This document shows positions 1-7,589 of a DNA stretch of 64,000 nt, in pieces. This stretch comes from VRUE01 sp963796705 (GTDB lineage: Bacteria; Actinomycetota; Thermoleophilia; Solirubrobacterales; 70-9), in contig CAWCMK010000003.1 in NCBI GenBank assembly GCA_963796705.1, forward strand, positions 469,325 through 533,324. Reading direction: 5' to 3'. The notes under the pieces were generated by a model. It did not search any database, had not been told where the DNA came from, and saw only the letters and a program-made list of their open reading frames with translations. Positions within the stretch are counted from its first letter, which is position 1. Each line of letters begins with the position of its first letter. Both the position numbers and the translations under genes were made by a program.

Positions 1-540
1 CTGATCCCCCGGCGGGAGACCGGGTTGCTGGTCGAGGTCGCGCTGGGGCTGCCCGAGGGCGCCCGCGTGCACGAGATCGGTACCGGCTCCGGTGCCGTCG
101 CCCTGGCCCTGCTCAGCGAGCGCCCCGACCTGCGGGTGAGTGCTTCGGACCTCTCGGCCGAGGCGGCCGAGGTCGCGCGCGAGAACGCGCAGCGTCTCGG
201 GATCGAGCTCGAGGTCCTCGTCGAGGAGGGCCTTCCCGAGGAGGACCGCGAGCAGAAGATCGACCTGGTCCTCGCCAACCTGCCCTACGTCACGGACTCG
301 ACGATCTTCGAGCGCTCCCCCGAGATTCGCCGCGAGCCGCGGATCGCCGTCACCGGCGATTGTGGCGAGGACGGGCTGGGGGTGATCCGCGGCGTCCTCG
401 CCGAGATCCCCTCCGGCTGGCGGGTCGCCTTCGAGCACGACACCCATCACGGGCCCAAGATGCGGGAGATGCTCGAGGACGCGGAAACGCTGAACGACCA
501 CATGGGCGGCGAGCGGGTGACGGTCGGCCGCGTCCCGTGA
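1..540 (+). CDS. PrmC/HemK-like SAM-dependent methyltransferase, 5' truncated by window edge
   Basis: The reading frame is open from base 1, so the gene begins outside the window. The first residues, LIPRRETGLLVE, match the conserved PrmC/HemK segment (LIPRPETELLVE in typical members). A class I SAM-binding motif follows (EIGTGSGAVALAL, about residues 25-37). The family's NPPY substrate loop is present as NLPY (DLVLANLPYV). PrmC N5-methylates the Gln of the GGQ motif in release factors RF1/RF2. The proline-to-leucine change in the loop and the partial sequence leave room for another glutamine or adenine methyltransferase of the same fold. It sits 64 bp upstream of lysS on the same strand, so the two translation-related genes may be co-transcribed. 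Confidence 0.75.
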   Translation: MIPRRETGLLVEVALGLPEGARVHEIGTGSGAVALALLSERPDLRVSASDLSAEAAEVARENAQRLGIELEVLVEEGLPEEDREQKIDLVLANLPYVTDSTIFERSPEIRREPRIAVTGDCGEDGLGVIRGVLAEIPSGWRVAFEHDTHHGPKMREMLEDAETLNDHMGGERVTVGRVP

Positions 541-604
541 GCCCCCGGCGAGCAGTCCTCCTGCGCTTGGCCCTCCCGCCAGGATCAGAGGGCGAAGTCC
601 GCCG

Positions 605-2095
605 ATGAGCATCGAGGCCTCCGGCTCGACCGAGGCCGACCGCCTCGCCAAGGCCGAGCAGCTGCGCGAGGAAGGCATCGACCCCTTCCCGCGCGCCTTT
701 GCCGGTCGCACGCCGATCGCCGAGGTCCGGGCGGCCCACGACCCGGCCGAGCTGGGCGAGGGTGAGCACCCCGACATCAGCTACCGAATCGCCGGGCGGC
801 TGACCGGGCAGCGCGGTCACGGCAAGACCCTCTTCTTCGACGTCCGGGATCTCTCCGGAACGATGCAGGCCTACGCCCGCCTGGACAGCCTCGGCGAGGA
901 GGCCTTCGCCCGCATCGAGGACCTCGATGTGGGCGACATCGTCGGCGTCGACGGCCACCTGCACGTCACCAAACGCGGCCAGCTGGCGCTGGCGGTGCGG
1001 GAGGCGACGCTGCTCGCCAAGGCTCTGCGCGACCCGCCCGATCTCTTTCACGGGATCTCCGATCCCGAGACCCGCTACCGCCAGCGGGAGCTGGACCTGA
1101 TGGCCAACGAGCAATCACGCGAGGTCTTCAGGCTGCGTGCCCGGGTCCTGGCGGCGATCCGCGAGCACATGAACGAGCGCGGTTTCGTCGAGCTGGAAAC
1201 GCCGATCCTCCAGCGGATGACGGGCGGCGCCGCGGCGCGCCCGTTCAAGACCCATCACCACGCACTCGACCGCCACCTCTATCTGCGGATCGCTACCGAG
1301 CTCTACCTGAAGCGAGCGATCGTCGGCGGCTTTGAGGACGTCTATGAGCTCGGCAAGTTCTTCCGCAACGAGGGGATGTCGCCCCAGCACAATCCTGAGT
1401 TCACGATGCTCGAGTGGTTTGTGAGCGGCGTCGATTACAACGGCGTGATGGACTTCGCCGAAGGGCTCGTCGCCGGTGTCGTCGAGCGGGTCACGGGGGG
1501 GACCAAGGTCACCTACCGGCAGCAGGAGATCGATTTCAGTACTCCCTGGAAGCGAGTTTCGCTGCGCGAGGCGCTGAAGCAAGAGACCGGCGAGGACATT
1601 GTCGCGCTGAACCGTGAGGAGCTCGCGGAGCTGGTCGGCGAGGATGCCGAGCCCGACGACGATTGGGCGGCGCTCGCCGACACCCTGCAGGGCAAGCTGA
1701 TCGAGCCGAAGCTGATTCAGCCGACCTTCATCTATGACCTGCCGCTCGACATCTGGCCCCTGGTCAAGCCCGTGCGAGATGCCCCGGGGAAGCTCGGCGA
1801 GGCCTTCGACGGGATCGTCGCCGGAATGGAGATCACCGGCGGCGGCACCGATATCAACGATCCGATCGAACAGCGGCGGCGCTTTGTCGAACAGCGCGAA
1901 CGACAGGAGAAGGGCGCCGAGGAGAATCCCCATGAGCACGACGAGGAGTTCGTTCGCGCTCTCGAATACGGGATGTTGACCGCCAGCGGTTGCGGTCTCG
2001 GAGTCGACCGCCTGATGATGATCCTCAGCGATTCGCGAACCCTGCGCGACGTGATTCTCTTTCCCTCGATGCGGGAGAGGCCGCCCGAAGATTAG
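605..2095 (+). CDS. lysS: Lysyl-tRNA synthetase, class II
   Basis: This 496-residue protein has the normal length for bacterial class II LysRS, which charges tRNA-Lys with lysine in the cytoplasm. An N-terminal OB-fold anticodon-binding domain (about residues 55-150, YRIAGRLTGQRGHGK) is followed by the class II catalytic core. Motif 2 reads FRNEGMSPQHNPEFTMLEW, and motif 3 near the C-terminus reads GCGLGVDRLMMIL. The segment THHHALDRHLYLRIA is the family's conserved substrate-binding stretch. Start is the ATG at 605. The stop overlaps the stop of the convergent SDR gene by 4 bp. No defect is seen, and Glu is coded mainly by GAG, which I use as the housekeeping reference for codon choice. Confidence 0.97.
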   Translation: MSIEASGSTEADRLAKAEQLREEGIDPFPRAFAGRTPIAEVRAAHDPAELGEGEHPDISYRIAGRLTGQRGHGKTLFFDVRDLSGTMQAYARLDSLGEEAFARIEDLDVGDIVGVDGHLHVTKRGQLALAVREATLLAKALRDPPDLFHGISDPETRYRQRELDLMANEQSREVFRLRARVLAAIREHMNERGFVELETPILQRMTGGAAARPFKTHHHALDRHLYLRIATELYLKRAIVGGFEDVYELGKFFRNEGMSPQHNPEFTMLEWFVSGVDYNGVMDFAEGLVAGVVERVTGGTKVTYRQQEIDFSTPWKRVSLREALKQETGEDIVALNREELAELVGEDAEPDDDWAALADTLQGKLIEPKLIQPTFIYDLPLDIWPLVKPVRDAPGKLGEAFDGIVAGMEITGGGTDINDPIEQRRRFVEQRERQEKGAEENPHEHDEEFVRALEYGMLTASGCGLGVDRLMMILSDSRTLRDVILFPSMRERPPED

Positions 2096-2844
2096 AAGGA
2101 GGAGCGCAAAAGGCCGCCGTCTATCGGGATCACCGTGCCGGTGAGGTAGGCGGCGCGCTCCGAGCACAGGAAGGCGACCAGATCGCCGTACTCCTCGGGA
2201 TATCCGAGCCGGCCCGCGGGCACCTCGGTCCTCGCCGCCGCCTCGGCTGCTTCGAGCGAGCCCATCGACGCGATTCGCTCGGTGCCAAAGCGGCCGGTCG
2301 CGACGGTGTTGACGGTGATCCCGTCGGCGGCCACCTCGCGCGAAAGTGTCTTCAGGAATCCGACCGCGGCCATCCGGTGCGTGTTGGATAGGTTGAGGCC
2401 CGGGATCGGCTCCCTGGTTGAGGTTGAGCCGACGTTGACTATCCGCCCCCAGCCGCGCTCGCGCATGCCGGGGATGACCACGTCGGCGAGGACCCTGGGG
2501 GCGAGGACCAGGGAGCGATAGGCCCGTTCCCACTCCTCGCGGTCATGCTCAAGGGCGCCGCCCAACGGCGGACCGCCGCTATTGGTGATGAGGATCTCGA
2601 CTGGGCCGAGTGCCTGCTCGACCTCCCCCGGCAGCCTCGCCAGTCGCTCGAGGTCGGTGGTGTCGGCGACCAAGGGCGTGGGCTGCGGCGAGATTTCCGC
2701 GGCCGCCTCCGCCAGCCGCTCGCGCGAGCGGCTGGCGATCGCGACCTGGGCACCCTCGCGGGCGAGTGAGACGGCGATCGCCCTGCCGAGGCCGCGGCTG
2801 GCCCCCATCACCAGGGCGGTCCGTCCCTTGAGGCCGAGATCCAC
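2092..2844 (-). CDS. Short-chain dehydrogenase/reductase family protein with atypical active site
   Basis: The 250-residue protein has the classical SDR layout. The dinucleotide-binding glycine motif GASRGLG lies at residues 14-20, and an NSGGPP segment stands where NNAG is usual (about 88-93). The catalytic-serine region is VGSTST (138-143). Where the catalytic YxxxK should be, the sequence reads SNTHR (153-157), that is SxxxR. A divergent SDR subgroup annotated as FabG-like carries a similar S/N-rich, Arg-containing replacement, so the fold is secure but ordinary NAD(P)H oxidoreductase activity is doubtful. The C-terminal YLTGTVIPIDGG is typical of the family. It is convergent with lysS and overlaps its stop by 4 bp. 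Confidence 0.88.
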   Translation of the reverse strand: MDLGLKGRTALVMGASRGLGRAIAVSLAREGAQVAIASRSRERLAEAAAEISPQPTPLVADTTDLERLARLPGEVEQALGPVEILITNSGGPPLGGALEHDREEWERAYRSLVLAPRVLADVVIPGMRERGWGRIVNVGSTSTREPIPGLNLSNTHRMAAVGFLKTLSREVAADGITVNTVATGRFGTERIASMGSLEAAEAAARTEVPAGRLGYPEEYGDLVAFLCSERAAYLTGTVIPIDGGLLRSSF

Positions 2845-2916
2845 GCGCGAAGCCTAACCGGGGCGCTCCTCAGCGACCCTGCGAGAAGCGTGTGCCCGTT
2901 AAAGTGCGCGGAGCGC

Positions 2917-3012
2917 GCGCCCGTAGCTCAGTGGTCAACGCTGCTTTAACGAGTGGCAAAGAGCGTCGGTCTTTCAAGCCGAAGGTCGCGAGTTCGATTC
3001 TCGTCGGGCGCA
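2917..3012 (+). tRNA. tRNA-Glu (anticodon UUC) with 22-nt insertion in the D-loop
   Basis: The acceptor stem GCGCCCG (2917-2923) pairs perfectly with CGGGCGC (3005-3011), and the discriminator is A3012. The anticodon stem TCGGT/GCCGA encloses loop CTTTCAA, with anticodon TTC at 2973-2975. The T-arm is GCGAG-TTCGATT-CTCGT. D-stem strands GCTC (2926-2929) and GAGC (2961-2964) are separated by 31 nt instead of the usual 8-11. Removing 2935-2956 gives an ordinary 74-nt tRNA-Glu. The 22-nt insert ends with AGTGG, repeating the AGTGG at 2930-2934 just before it. The gene may be functional with a long D-loop, inactive, or a target-site scar. No CCA is encoded. Confidence 0.85.
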
Positions 3013-3129
3013 TTCCGTTCCTCTCCGTTTCTTGCCGGAATTTGGCTCCAGAAGCCGAAATCTGGCGTCCGGCTTCGACGTCGCCGTCCGCGCCCTGCCG
3101 CGCGTTTCCGAGCCTCGCCACCCGCTCGT

Positions 3130-3148
3130 GGCTACATTTGGGCTACAT
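3130..3148 (+). repeat. Two GGCTACAT direct repeats at 11-bp spacing, possible recombinase arm-type sites
   Basis: GGCTACAT occurs at 3130-3137 and again at 3141-3148, one helical turn apart and about 120 bp downstream of the tRNA-Glu 3' end. Such helically phased repeats next to a tRNA are what arm-type binding sites of a tyrosine integrase would look like. No integrase gene remains nearby. The role is inference. The rest of 3013-3237 shows no gene. Confidence 0.35.
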
Positions 3149-3237
3149 CCGGGCCGCTATTTCCGTCTCTGGAGATCACCCCCCGCCTCGGCGCGCAGAC
3201 CTCGCATCCTGGCACGCAAGCGTGCTTCGGCTCGGCC

Positions 3238-4158
3238 ATGCACACCGAGACGAAGAGCGCCGCCAGAGGTCCCGCCGGGATCGCGCCGATCCTCCACGCC
3301 GCGACCGGCCTCGGTCTCTATCTGCTGACGCTTACCGGGGAGGCGATGCTCGGGGCCAGCGTCCGCTGGCTCCTCACCTACCTCGGCGCCGCGACCCTGG
3401 GGGCGATCGTCCCCCTCGGGCCGAGCGCCGAGGGACTTGCCTGGCTGGCCGCCACAGCCCCTCTGGTCTATTCGGCCCTTGCCCTCGCCCTGCCGGGCCG
3501 GGGAGGGCTGTGGCGGCGGCGCCTCGGAGCGCGACGCCCCAGCTGCGAAGAGCGGCAATCCCTTTCCGAGGCGCTGGCCTTTCTGCAAAGCACCACGCCC
3601 GATCTGCCCGACCCGCGGATCTACGTCCTCGACGACCCACTGCCAACGGCGGCCGCCAAGGGCGGAGCAATGATCCTCAGCCGCGGCCTGCTCGATTCTG
3701 GCGCGCTCGCCGCTGTTCTCGCCCACGAGCTCGGGCACATCGGGAGCCTCGACGCTCGCATCACCGAGGCCTTGCAGCGCCTCGTCGTCTGGGGGGACCC
3801 GCTCGGGCCGCCCGATCGCCACGGGGCTCCGCAACCGCCTGACGACTTCAAGCCCGAGCCCGAGCGCTCCCTGATCTGGTCCTGCCTGCGGCTGCTCCTT
3901 CGCCTTGCCGGCGGTGGCGTCGCCGAGCGGCTCCTCGCTCCGCTCTGGGCCCCCTACTGGCGCGCCCGCGAGCATGCGGCCGATGCCTACGCGGCGGCGC
4001 TCGGCCAGGCCGAGGATCTCGCGGGCCACCTGACCGACTTCCACCAGCCCTTCGACGCTCCCCAGCCAGGAGTTCTCTTTAAGGCGGCGCAGCATCCGCC
4101 GGTCGCCCACCGCATCGAGCGGCTCCTCGATCAACCATTGGGGGGCGGGCCGAAATGA
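3238..4158 (+). CDS. M48-family zinc metalloprotease, membrane-associated
   Basis: The open frame extends back into the tRNA, so I place the start at ATG 3238, giving 306 residues. The N-terminus contains two hydrophobic segments (about 12-60 and 66-85) that should anchor the protein in the membrane. The zinc motif HELGH is at residues 163-167, and the third ligand is the Glu of EHAAD (245-249), both diagnostic of M48/Ste24-HtpX-like peptidases. Another hydrophobic stretch lies at about 213-240. Its stop overlaps the next start by ATGA (4155-4158), so it heads a small operon ending in the ArdC-like gene. Its position between a tRNA and an ArdC gene suggests cargo of an integrative element. 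The substrate is unknown. Confidence 0.85.
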   Translation: MHTETKSAARGPAGIAPILHAATGLGLYLLTLTGEAMLGASVRWLLTYLGAATLGAIVPLGPSAEGLAWLAATAPLVYSALALALPGRGGLWRRRLGARRPSCEERQSLSEALAFLQSTTPDLPDPRIYVLDDPLPTAAAKGGAMILSRGLLDSGALAAVLAHELGHIGSLDARITEALQRLVVWGDPLGPPDRHGAPQPPDDFKPEPERSLIWSCLRLLLRLAGGGVAERLLAPLWAPYWRAREHAADAYAAALGQAEDLAGHLTDFHQPFDAPQPGVLFKAAQHPPVAHRIERLLDQPLGGGPK

Positions 4159-4409
4159 GCTCCACGTCCGTCTTGTCGCCGATGAGCCCTTTGCGCCGCT
4201 GTTCAGAAACTGGACTGACGGTCCCCGAGTGCAGCTGCCGCGTGTGCTGTCGGGCCCAACTGCGGCGCTTCGCGCCGCAGTTGGCGCAAGCATCGCCGCG
4301 ACGGACGACTGCCTTCGCCGTCTATGGCGTCGAGGAGTACGCCCGCACTGAGGGCATCACGGTCCTCGAGCTGAAGCGCCGCGCGCGCATCGCGGAGGTG
4401 CGGCTGTGA
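4155..4409 (+). CDS. Small hypothetical protein of the island operon
   Basis: This 84-residue product is not recognised. The start is set by the ATGA overlap with the M48 gene, and the stop overlaps the next gene's GTG (4406), so translational coupling on both sides argues that it is real. The N-terminal half is Cys/Ser-rich (PECSCRVCC). The C-terminal half (YGVEEYARTEGITVLELKR) looks like a short helical, possibly DNA-binding, segment. The small size and tight packing suggest an accessory protein of the mobile element. Confidence 0.5.
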   Translation: MSSTSVLSPMSPLRRCSETGLTVPECSCRVCCRAQLRRFAPQLAQASPRRTTAFAVYGVEEYARTEGITVLELKRRARIAEVRL

Positions 4410-4936
4410 GCGCCTTCGTCGTCTCCGCGACCCACGTCGACGTGATCCTCAGCGTCGCCTTGCACGGGCCCAGCGACCGGACGCAGACCGGGCCCTGGCT
4501 GCCGCCCCATCTCGAGGTGCTCGGCGCCCCGCTGAGCGCGACGACCTGCTCGGTCCTCGGGGCCGCCCTGCTGGGCGAGTGCCTCGCCTCGGTCAGCCAC
4601 CGCTACCCCGACTGCCCAGCCCACGAGCTCCCGGGGCCGTGCCCGATGCCGATCCCCGAGCAATACGAATTCACCGACTTCGGCCCCTGCATGAGCATCG
4701 CCGAGGCCTGCAAGGCGATCGATTGCTACGAGTACCAGTCCTGCGAGCATCCCGAGTGGGCCGAGAGCACCGCCCGCGGCTTCTGCGACTGCCTGCGCCA
4801 CGAGCTGATCATCCAGCTCGCGGGCACCGAAGGGGCGCCCTGGGAGTGGACCCCCGAGACCCTTGCCGCTCGCGGGCTGATCCCGAGGACCGCGGCCCTG
4901 CCGCTCAGCCGGGAGGAACTCGACGATGCGCGCTGA
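4406..4936 (+). CDS. Hypothetical Cys-rich island protein
   Basis: The 176-residue protein starts at a GTG overlapping the previous stop. No family is recognised. It contains eleven cysteines, several in a central cluster (CMSIAEACKAIDCYEYQSCE, then FCDCLRHELI), which could bind metal. The segment ending HELIIQLAGTEGAPWEW carries HEL without a full HExxH, so it is not called a protease. It lies 24 bp upstream of the ArdC-like gene. Function is unknown. Confidence 0.55.
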   Translation: MSAFVVSATHVDVILSVALHGPSDRTQTGPWLPPHLEVLGAPLSATTCSVLGAALLGECLASVSHRYPDCPAHELPGPCPMPIPEQYEFTDFGPCMSIAEACKAIDCYEYQSCEHPEWAESTARGFCDCLRHELIIQLAGTEGAPWEWTPETLAARGLIPRTAALPLSREELDDAR

Positions 4937-4960
4937 GCTCCTCCTCATGGACGGTGCTCG

Positions 4961-5905
4961 ATGAGCACCCCGGCCAGCGGCACTCGCCGGCGAGCGGCCC
5001 TATCCGAGGAGGTGCGCGCCGAGCGCCGCGCCGCCGAGCGCGAGCAGATGGCCCGTGCGGTGGATGCCCTGCAGACCAGCGAGGGCTGGGGGAGATGGCT
5101 CCGTGTCCGTCGCCACTTCCGCACCTACAGCTTCCACAACCAGCTGCTGATCGCCCACCAGTGTCCCGAAGCCACCCGCGTCGCCGGCTTCCGCGCCTGG
5201 CTGAAGATCGGCTACTGCGTCCGCAAGGGGGAGCGCGCGATCCGCATCTGGGCTCCCTGCCCGCCCTCCAAGAAAGCGCTCGAAGCCTGGCGCCAGGGCG
5301 GCTCCAAGCCCGATGAGAAGCCGCGCACCTTCTTCCGCCTCGTCCCCGTCTTCGACGCCAGCCAGGTCTCACCGCTGCCCGACTTCCCCGGCGGCCCGGC
5401 GCCACTGGAGCCCCCCCACGAGGCGATCACCGGTAACGGCCTGGCCGCTCTGCGCCAGCCCCTCACCGAGCTCGCCGCATCGATCGGCTGTGAGGTCTCC
5501 TTCGAGCCGATTCCCGGTGCCGCCGCCGGCTACCACGAGCCCACCAGCGGCCGCATCGTGATCGACAACGCCGCGGGGCGCTCGCCCAACGCCCAGGTTC
5601 AAACCCTCGTTCACGAGCTTGCCCACGCGCTGATTCGCGTCGATCACCGCGACGAGGACCCAAAGCTCGCCTACGGCGAGGAGGAGGTCGTCGTCGAGTC
5701 CGTCGCCTACTGCGTTTGCGCCTCCTTCGGCCTCGACAGCGGCTCCGACTCGGTGCCCTACGTCGCCGGCTGGGGTGGGGCGCAGGCCAACGACAAGATC
5801 GAGGCCTACGCCGCCCTCATCGACCGCCTTGCCGGGCGGATCGAGGACGCCGTCGAGCCCGAGCCTCGCCGCGACTCCTTGACTTCACCGGGCGCCGATC
5901 TCTAA
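4961..5905 (+). CDS. ArdC-like protein: ssDNA-binding N-domain plus zinc metallopeptidase domain
   Basis: This 314-residue protein matches the ArdC/TraC-primase-associated layout. The N-terminal domain (about 25-135) carries YSFHNQLLIAHQ and FRAWLKIGYCVRKGERAIRI, typical of the ArdC N-terminal DNA-binding domain. The C-terminal domain has HELAH at residues 218-222 and a downstream Glu in EEEVVVESVAYC, an IrrE/ImmA-like zinc site. ArdC proteins of conjugative plasmids protect incoming single-stranded DNA from restriction. Here the gene ends a four-gene operon and marks the region as a remnant conjugative or integrative element. No relaxase or type IV secretion gene is in the window, so the element is either incomplete or dispersed. 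Confidence 0.87.
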   Translation: MSTPASGTRRRAALSEEVRAERRAAEREQMARAVDALQTSEGWGRWLRVRRHFRTYSFHNQLLIAHQCPEATRVAGFRAWLKIGYCVRKGERAIRIWAPCPPSKKALEAWRQGGSKPDEKPRTFFRLVPVFDASQVSPLPDFPGGPAPLEPPHEAITGNGLAALRQPLTELAASIGCEVSFEPIPGAAAGYHEPTSGRIVIDNAAGRSPNAQVQTLVHELAHALIRVDHRDEDPKLAYGEEEVVVESVAYCVCASFGLDSGSDSVPYVAGWGGAQANDKIEAYAALIDRLAGRIEDAVEPEPRRDSLTSPGADL

Positions 5906-6159
5906 CGTGACCGCTCGGCTCGGCCCGTCTCGGCCGGCCCAGGAGACCCTGCAGCACCCACACATCACAGGAGAGAGGTCGGCTTCCCACAGGGCCCGGG
6001 GTCGGCCACTTGCGCCACCCTGCCCGCAGCCAAACAGATACCTCCCCGCCTTTCCAATTCAGCCCCACTGCCGCCAGCTCCCAGCCATGGAACCAATTGG
6101 CCCCGCCCTTCGACCCCAAACCGCATCGCACCCGACCCTGAAGCCGAGCTGATCCTCGT

Positions 6160-6201
6160 CTGTCACGCCGGAGGTCGCGGGTTCGAGTCCCGTCGCTCCT
6201 G
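6160..6201 (+). pseudogene. 3' half of tRNA-Asp (GTC): probable attachment-site scar
   Basis: From the anticodon loop onward the sequence is a good tRNA-Asp: loop CTGTCAC with GTC at 6162-6164, 3' anticodon strand GCCGG, T-arm GCGGG-TTCGAGT-CCCGT (6177-6193), acceptor 3' strand CGCTCCT and discriminator G6201. The 5' half is absent, and the bases before 6160 do not pair with GCCGG. Homology starting at the anticodon loop is what integration of a tRNA-targeting element leaves at one junction. The flanking stretch 5906-6159 shows no gene. Confidence 0.7.
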
Positions 6202-6270
6202 TTCACTGAATCCCTGCAAATCAGCCGCTTTCCGCTGGTTGTCGGCATCTATCCTAGCGGCCGAAGTCGG

Positions 6271-6294
6271 CGGGAGTAGCAGTCGGGAGTAGCA
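6271..6294 (+). repeat. Direct repeat CGGGAGTAGCA x2, 13-bp period
   Basis: CGGGAGTAGCA is present at 6271-6281 and 6284-6294, upstream of the AbiTii-domain gene and 70 bp after the tRNA-Asp scar. It could be a regulator or recombinase binding site. There is no direct evidence for either. Otherwise 6202-6400 shows no gene. Confidence 0.4.
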
Positions 6295-6400
6295 ACTCGG
6301 CGGTTCCGGGGAAGGCAATGCCAGGCTGCCCAGGGCTACGAAGCTGAGCCCGGATCCAACCGGTCGGAGTCCCGCCGGGTGGAAGGGCGAGAATGCTGAA

Positions 6401-7198
6401 GTGGCTCGACGTGAAGAGACCCTGCTCGCTCAGATTGAGAGCGGCGCTCTAGATGAGGGCGTCCCGGTTGCCGCTGCGCTGCGGAAGTGCGTGGTGCTTG
6501 GTGGCAAGAGTGGCTCCGAGAGGCTTCGAGACTGGGCGACGCGTGAGTTGCAGGGCTATTACGGAGAGGAGGAGCTTCCCGACTATCGAATAGTTGCGGC
6601 CCCGCTTCAGGTCGACGGCATCTCTGGCAACTATCAGGTCACGGGGCAGCAGTTTCCGCCGTCCGGGCTGCCGGAGTTCGCCCGAGAGCATATTTCCGAG
6701 CAGGTCAGACTGCGCGATGGCGTCGGTGGTCTCGAAGCGCTTGCTCGACAAAGTGAGATCAAGCTGATGCCTCCGATGGCGAGCGACCTAGCCAGGGTGA
6801 TGAATGGCGAAAACGCGAATCCGTACCAGCACATCAACTCGATCTACTGGAATGTTTCGCCATCCGCTCTCCATGGGGTTCTGGACCACATCAGGACGGC
6901 GCTCGCCCAACTCGTCGGTGAGCTTCGAGCGAATATGGATGACAACGAGGAGATTCCGTCCACCGAGGCAGCCAATCAGGCCGTAAGCGTGGTGGTCACT
7001 GGCAAGCGTTCGCAGGTAAAGGTGACCTCGGCGCAGGCTCGCGGAGACAAGGCGAGCGCGGCGGCAATCTCCCAGGATGGGTCCGACACGCCCTCAGGAG
7101 ATTCGCCATTTTGGACGCGCTCAAGGCGGATAGGAGCTTTCGTCGTTGGTCTGGCAACCGTCGTTGGTGCCGTCGTTGCGGTAGTTCAGCTTCATTGA
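6401..7198 (+). CDS. AbiTii-domain protein with C-terminal transmembrane anchor (putative phage defence)
   Basis: The 265-residue protein starts at GTG 6401, with a purine-rich GGAAGGG about 15 bp upstream. Residues 5-100 match the AbiTii domain known from lactococcal abortive infection AbiT: LLAQIESGALDEGVPVAAAL, then LRKCVVLG, then LRDWATRELQGYYGEEELP and DYRI. The middle is helical. The C-terminus (RRIGAFVVGLATVVGAVVAV) is one hydrophobic helix, so the protein is probably tethered to the membrane. It lies directly downstream of the tRNA-Asp scar, which fits island-borne defence cargo. The domain assignment is by sequence memory, and the defence role is inferred from the name-giving family. 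Confidence 0.7.
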   Translation: MARREETLLAQIESGALDEGVPVAAALRKCVVLGGKSGSERLRDWATRELQGYYGEEELPDYRIVAAPLQVDGISGNYQVTGQQFPPSGLPEFAREHISEQVRLRDGVGGLEALARQSEIKLMPPMASDLARVMNGENANPYQHINSIYWNVSPSALHGVLDHIRTALAQLVGELRANMDDNEEIPSTEAANQAVSVVVTGKRSQVKVTSAQARGDKASAAAISQDGSDTPSGDSPFWTRSRRIGAFVVGLATVVGAVVAVVQLH

Positions 7199-7278
7199 CG
7201 CTTGGCAACATTTCCATGGTCGGCTAAAGGCGGGAACCGGAGCCAAAGATTCCGTGAGACCCGCTAGCGTTGGAGCAG

Positions 7279-7482
7279 ATGGAGCGAGGAACACGAGTGC
7301 GGATGAGAAACATTGGTGGGGAGTGGATCGAGGGTTCTGTCGTTGGGCCAGGTCCGACAAAGGAAGTTCGGTCTCTCGATGGCACGCTCAACGAGGACGC
7401 CGAAACGGTTGAAGTTGAGTGGGACGATCCAGCGCTCGGAGTAGACGCGGTCGCCGTAGCGGGCTTGCAGATTTTGCCCTGA
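7279..7482 (+). CDS. Small hypothetical protein
   Basis: About 67 residues from ATG 7279 (TTG 7270 is an alternative start). The sequence is rich in short beta-like stretches with Trp/Gly turns (RVRMRNIGGEWIEGSVVG ... VEVEWDDPALG), resembling a small SH3-like barrel, but no family is recognised. The base composition is less GC-rich than the neighbours and similar to the AbiTii gene, so both may have arrived together. It is convergent with the transglycosylase gene. Moderate to low confidence that it is expressed. Confidence 0.4.
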   Translation: MERGTRVRMRNIGGEWIEGSVVGPGPTKEVRSLDGTLNEDAETVEVEWDDPALGVDAVAVAGLQILP

Positions 7483-7589
7483 GCGGGTAGCGAGACCCAA
7501 AGGCCGCCTCGTAAGCCGGCCCCGGAGTAGGTTTTCGTTGAGTCTTCGGCAACGCTTCAGCCTCGAATCGTTTGCGATGATGATGCCGG

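Noticed and set aside
1115..2533. 472-codon minus-strand open frame antisense to lysS and the SDR gene
   Set aside because: It is a mirror of GC-rich codons of lysS, with no domain and no ribosome binding site. lysS is certain.
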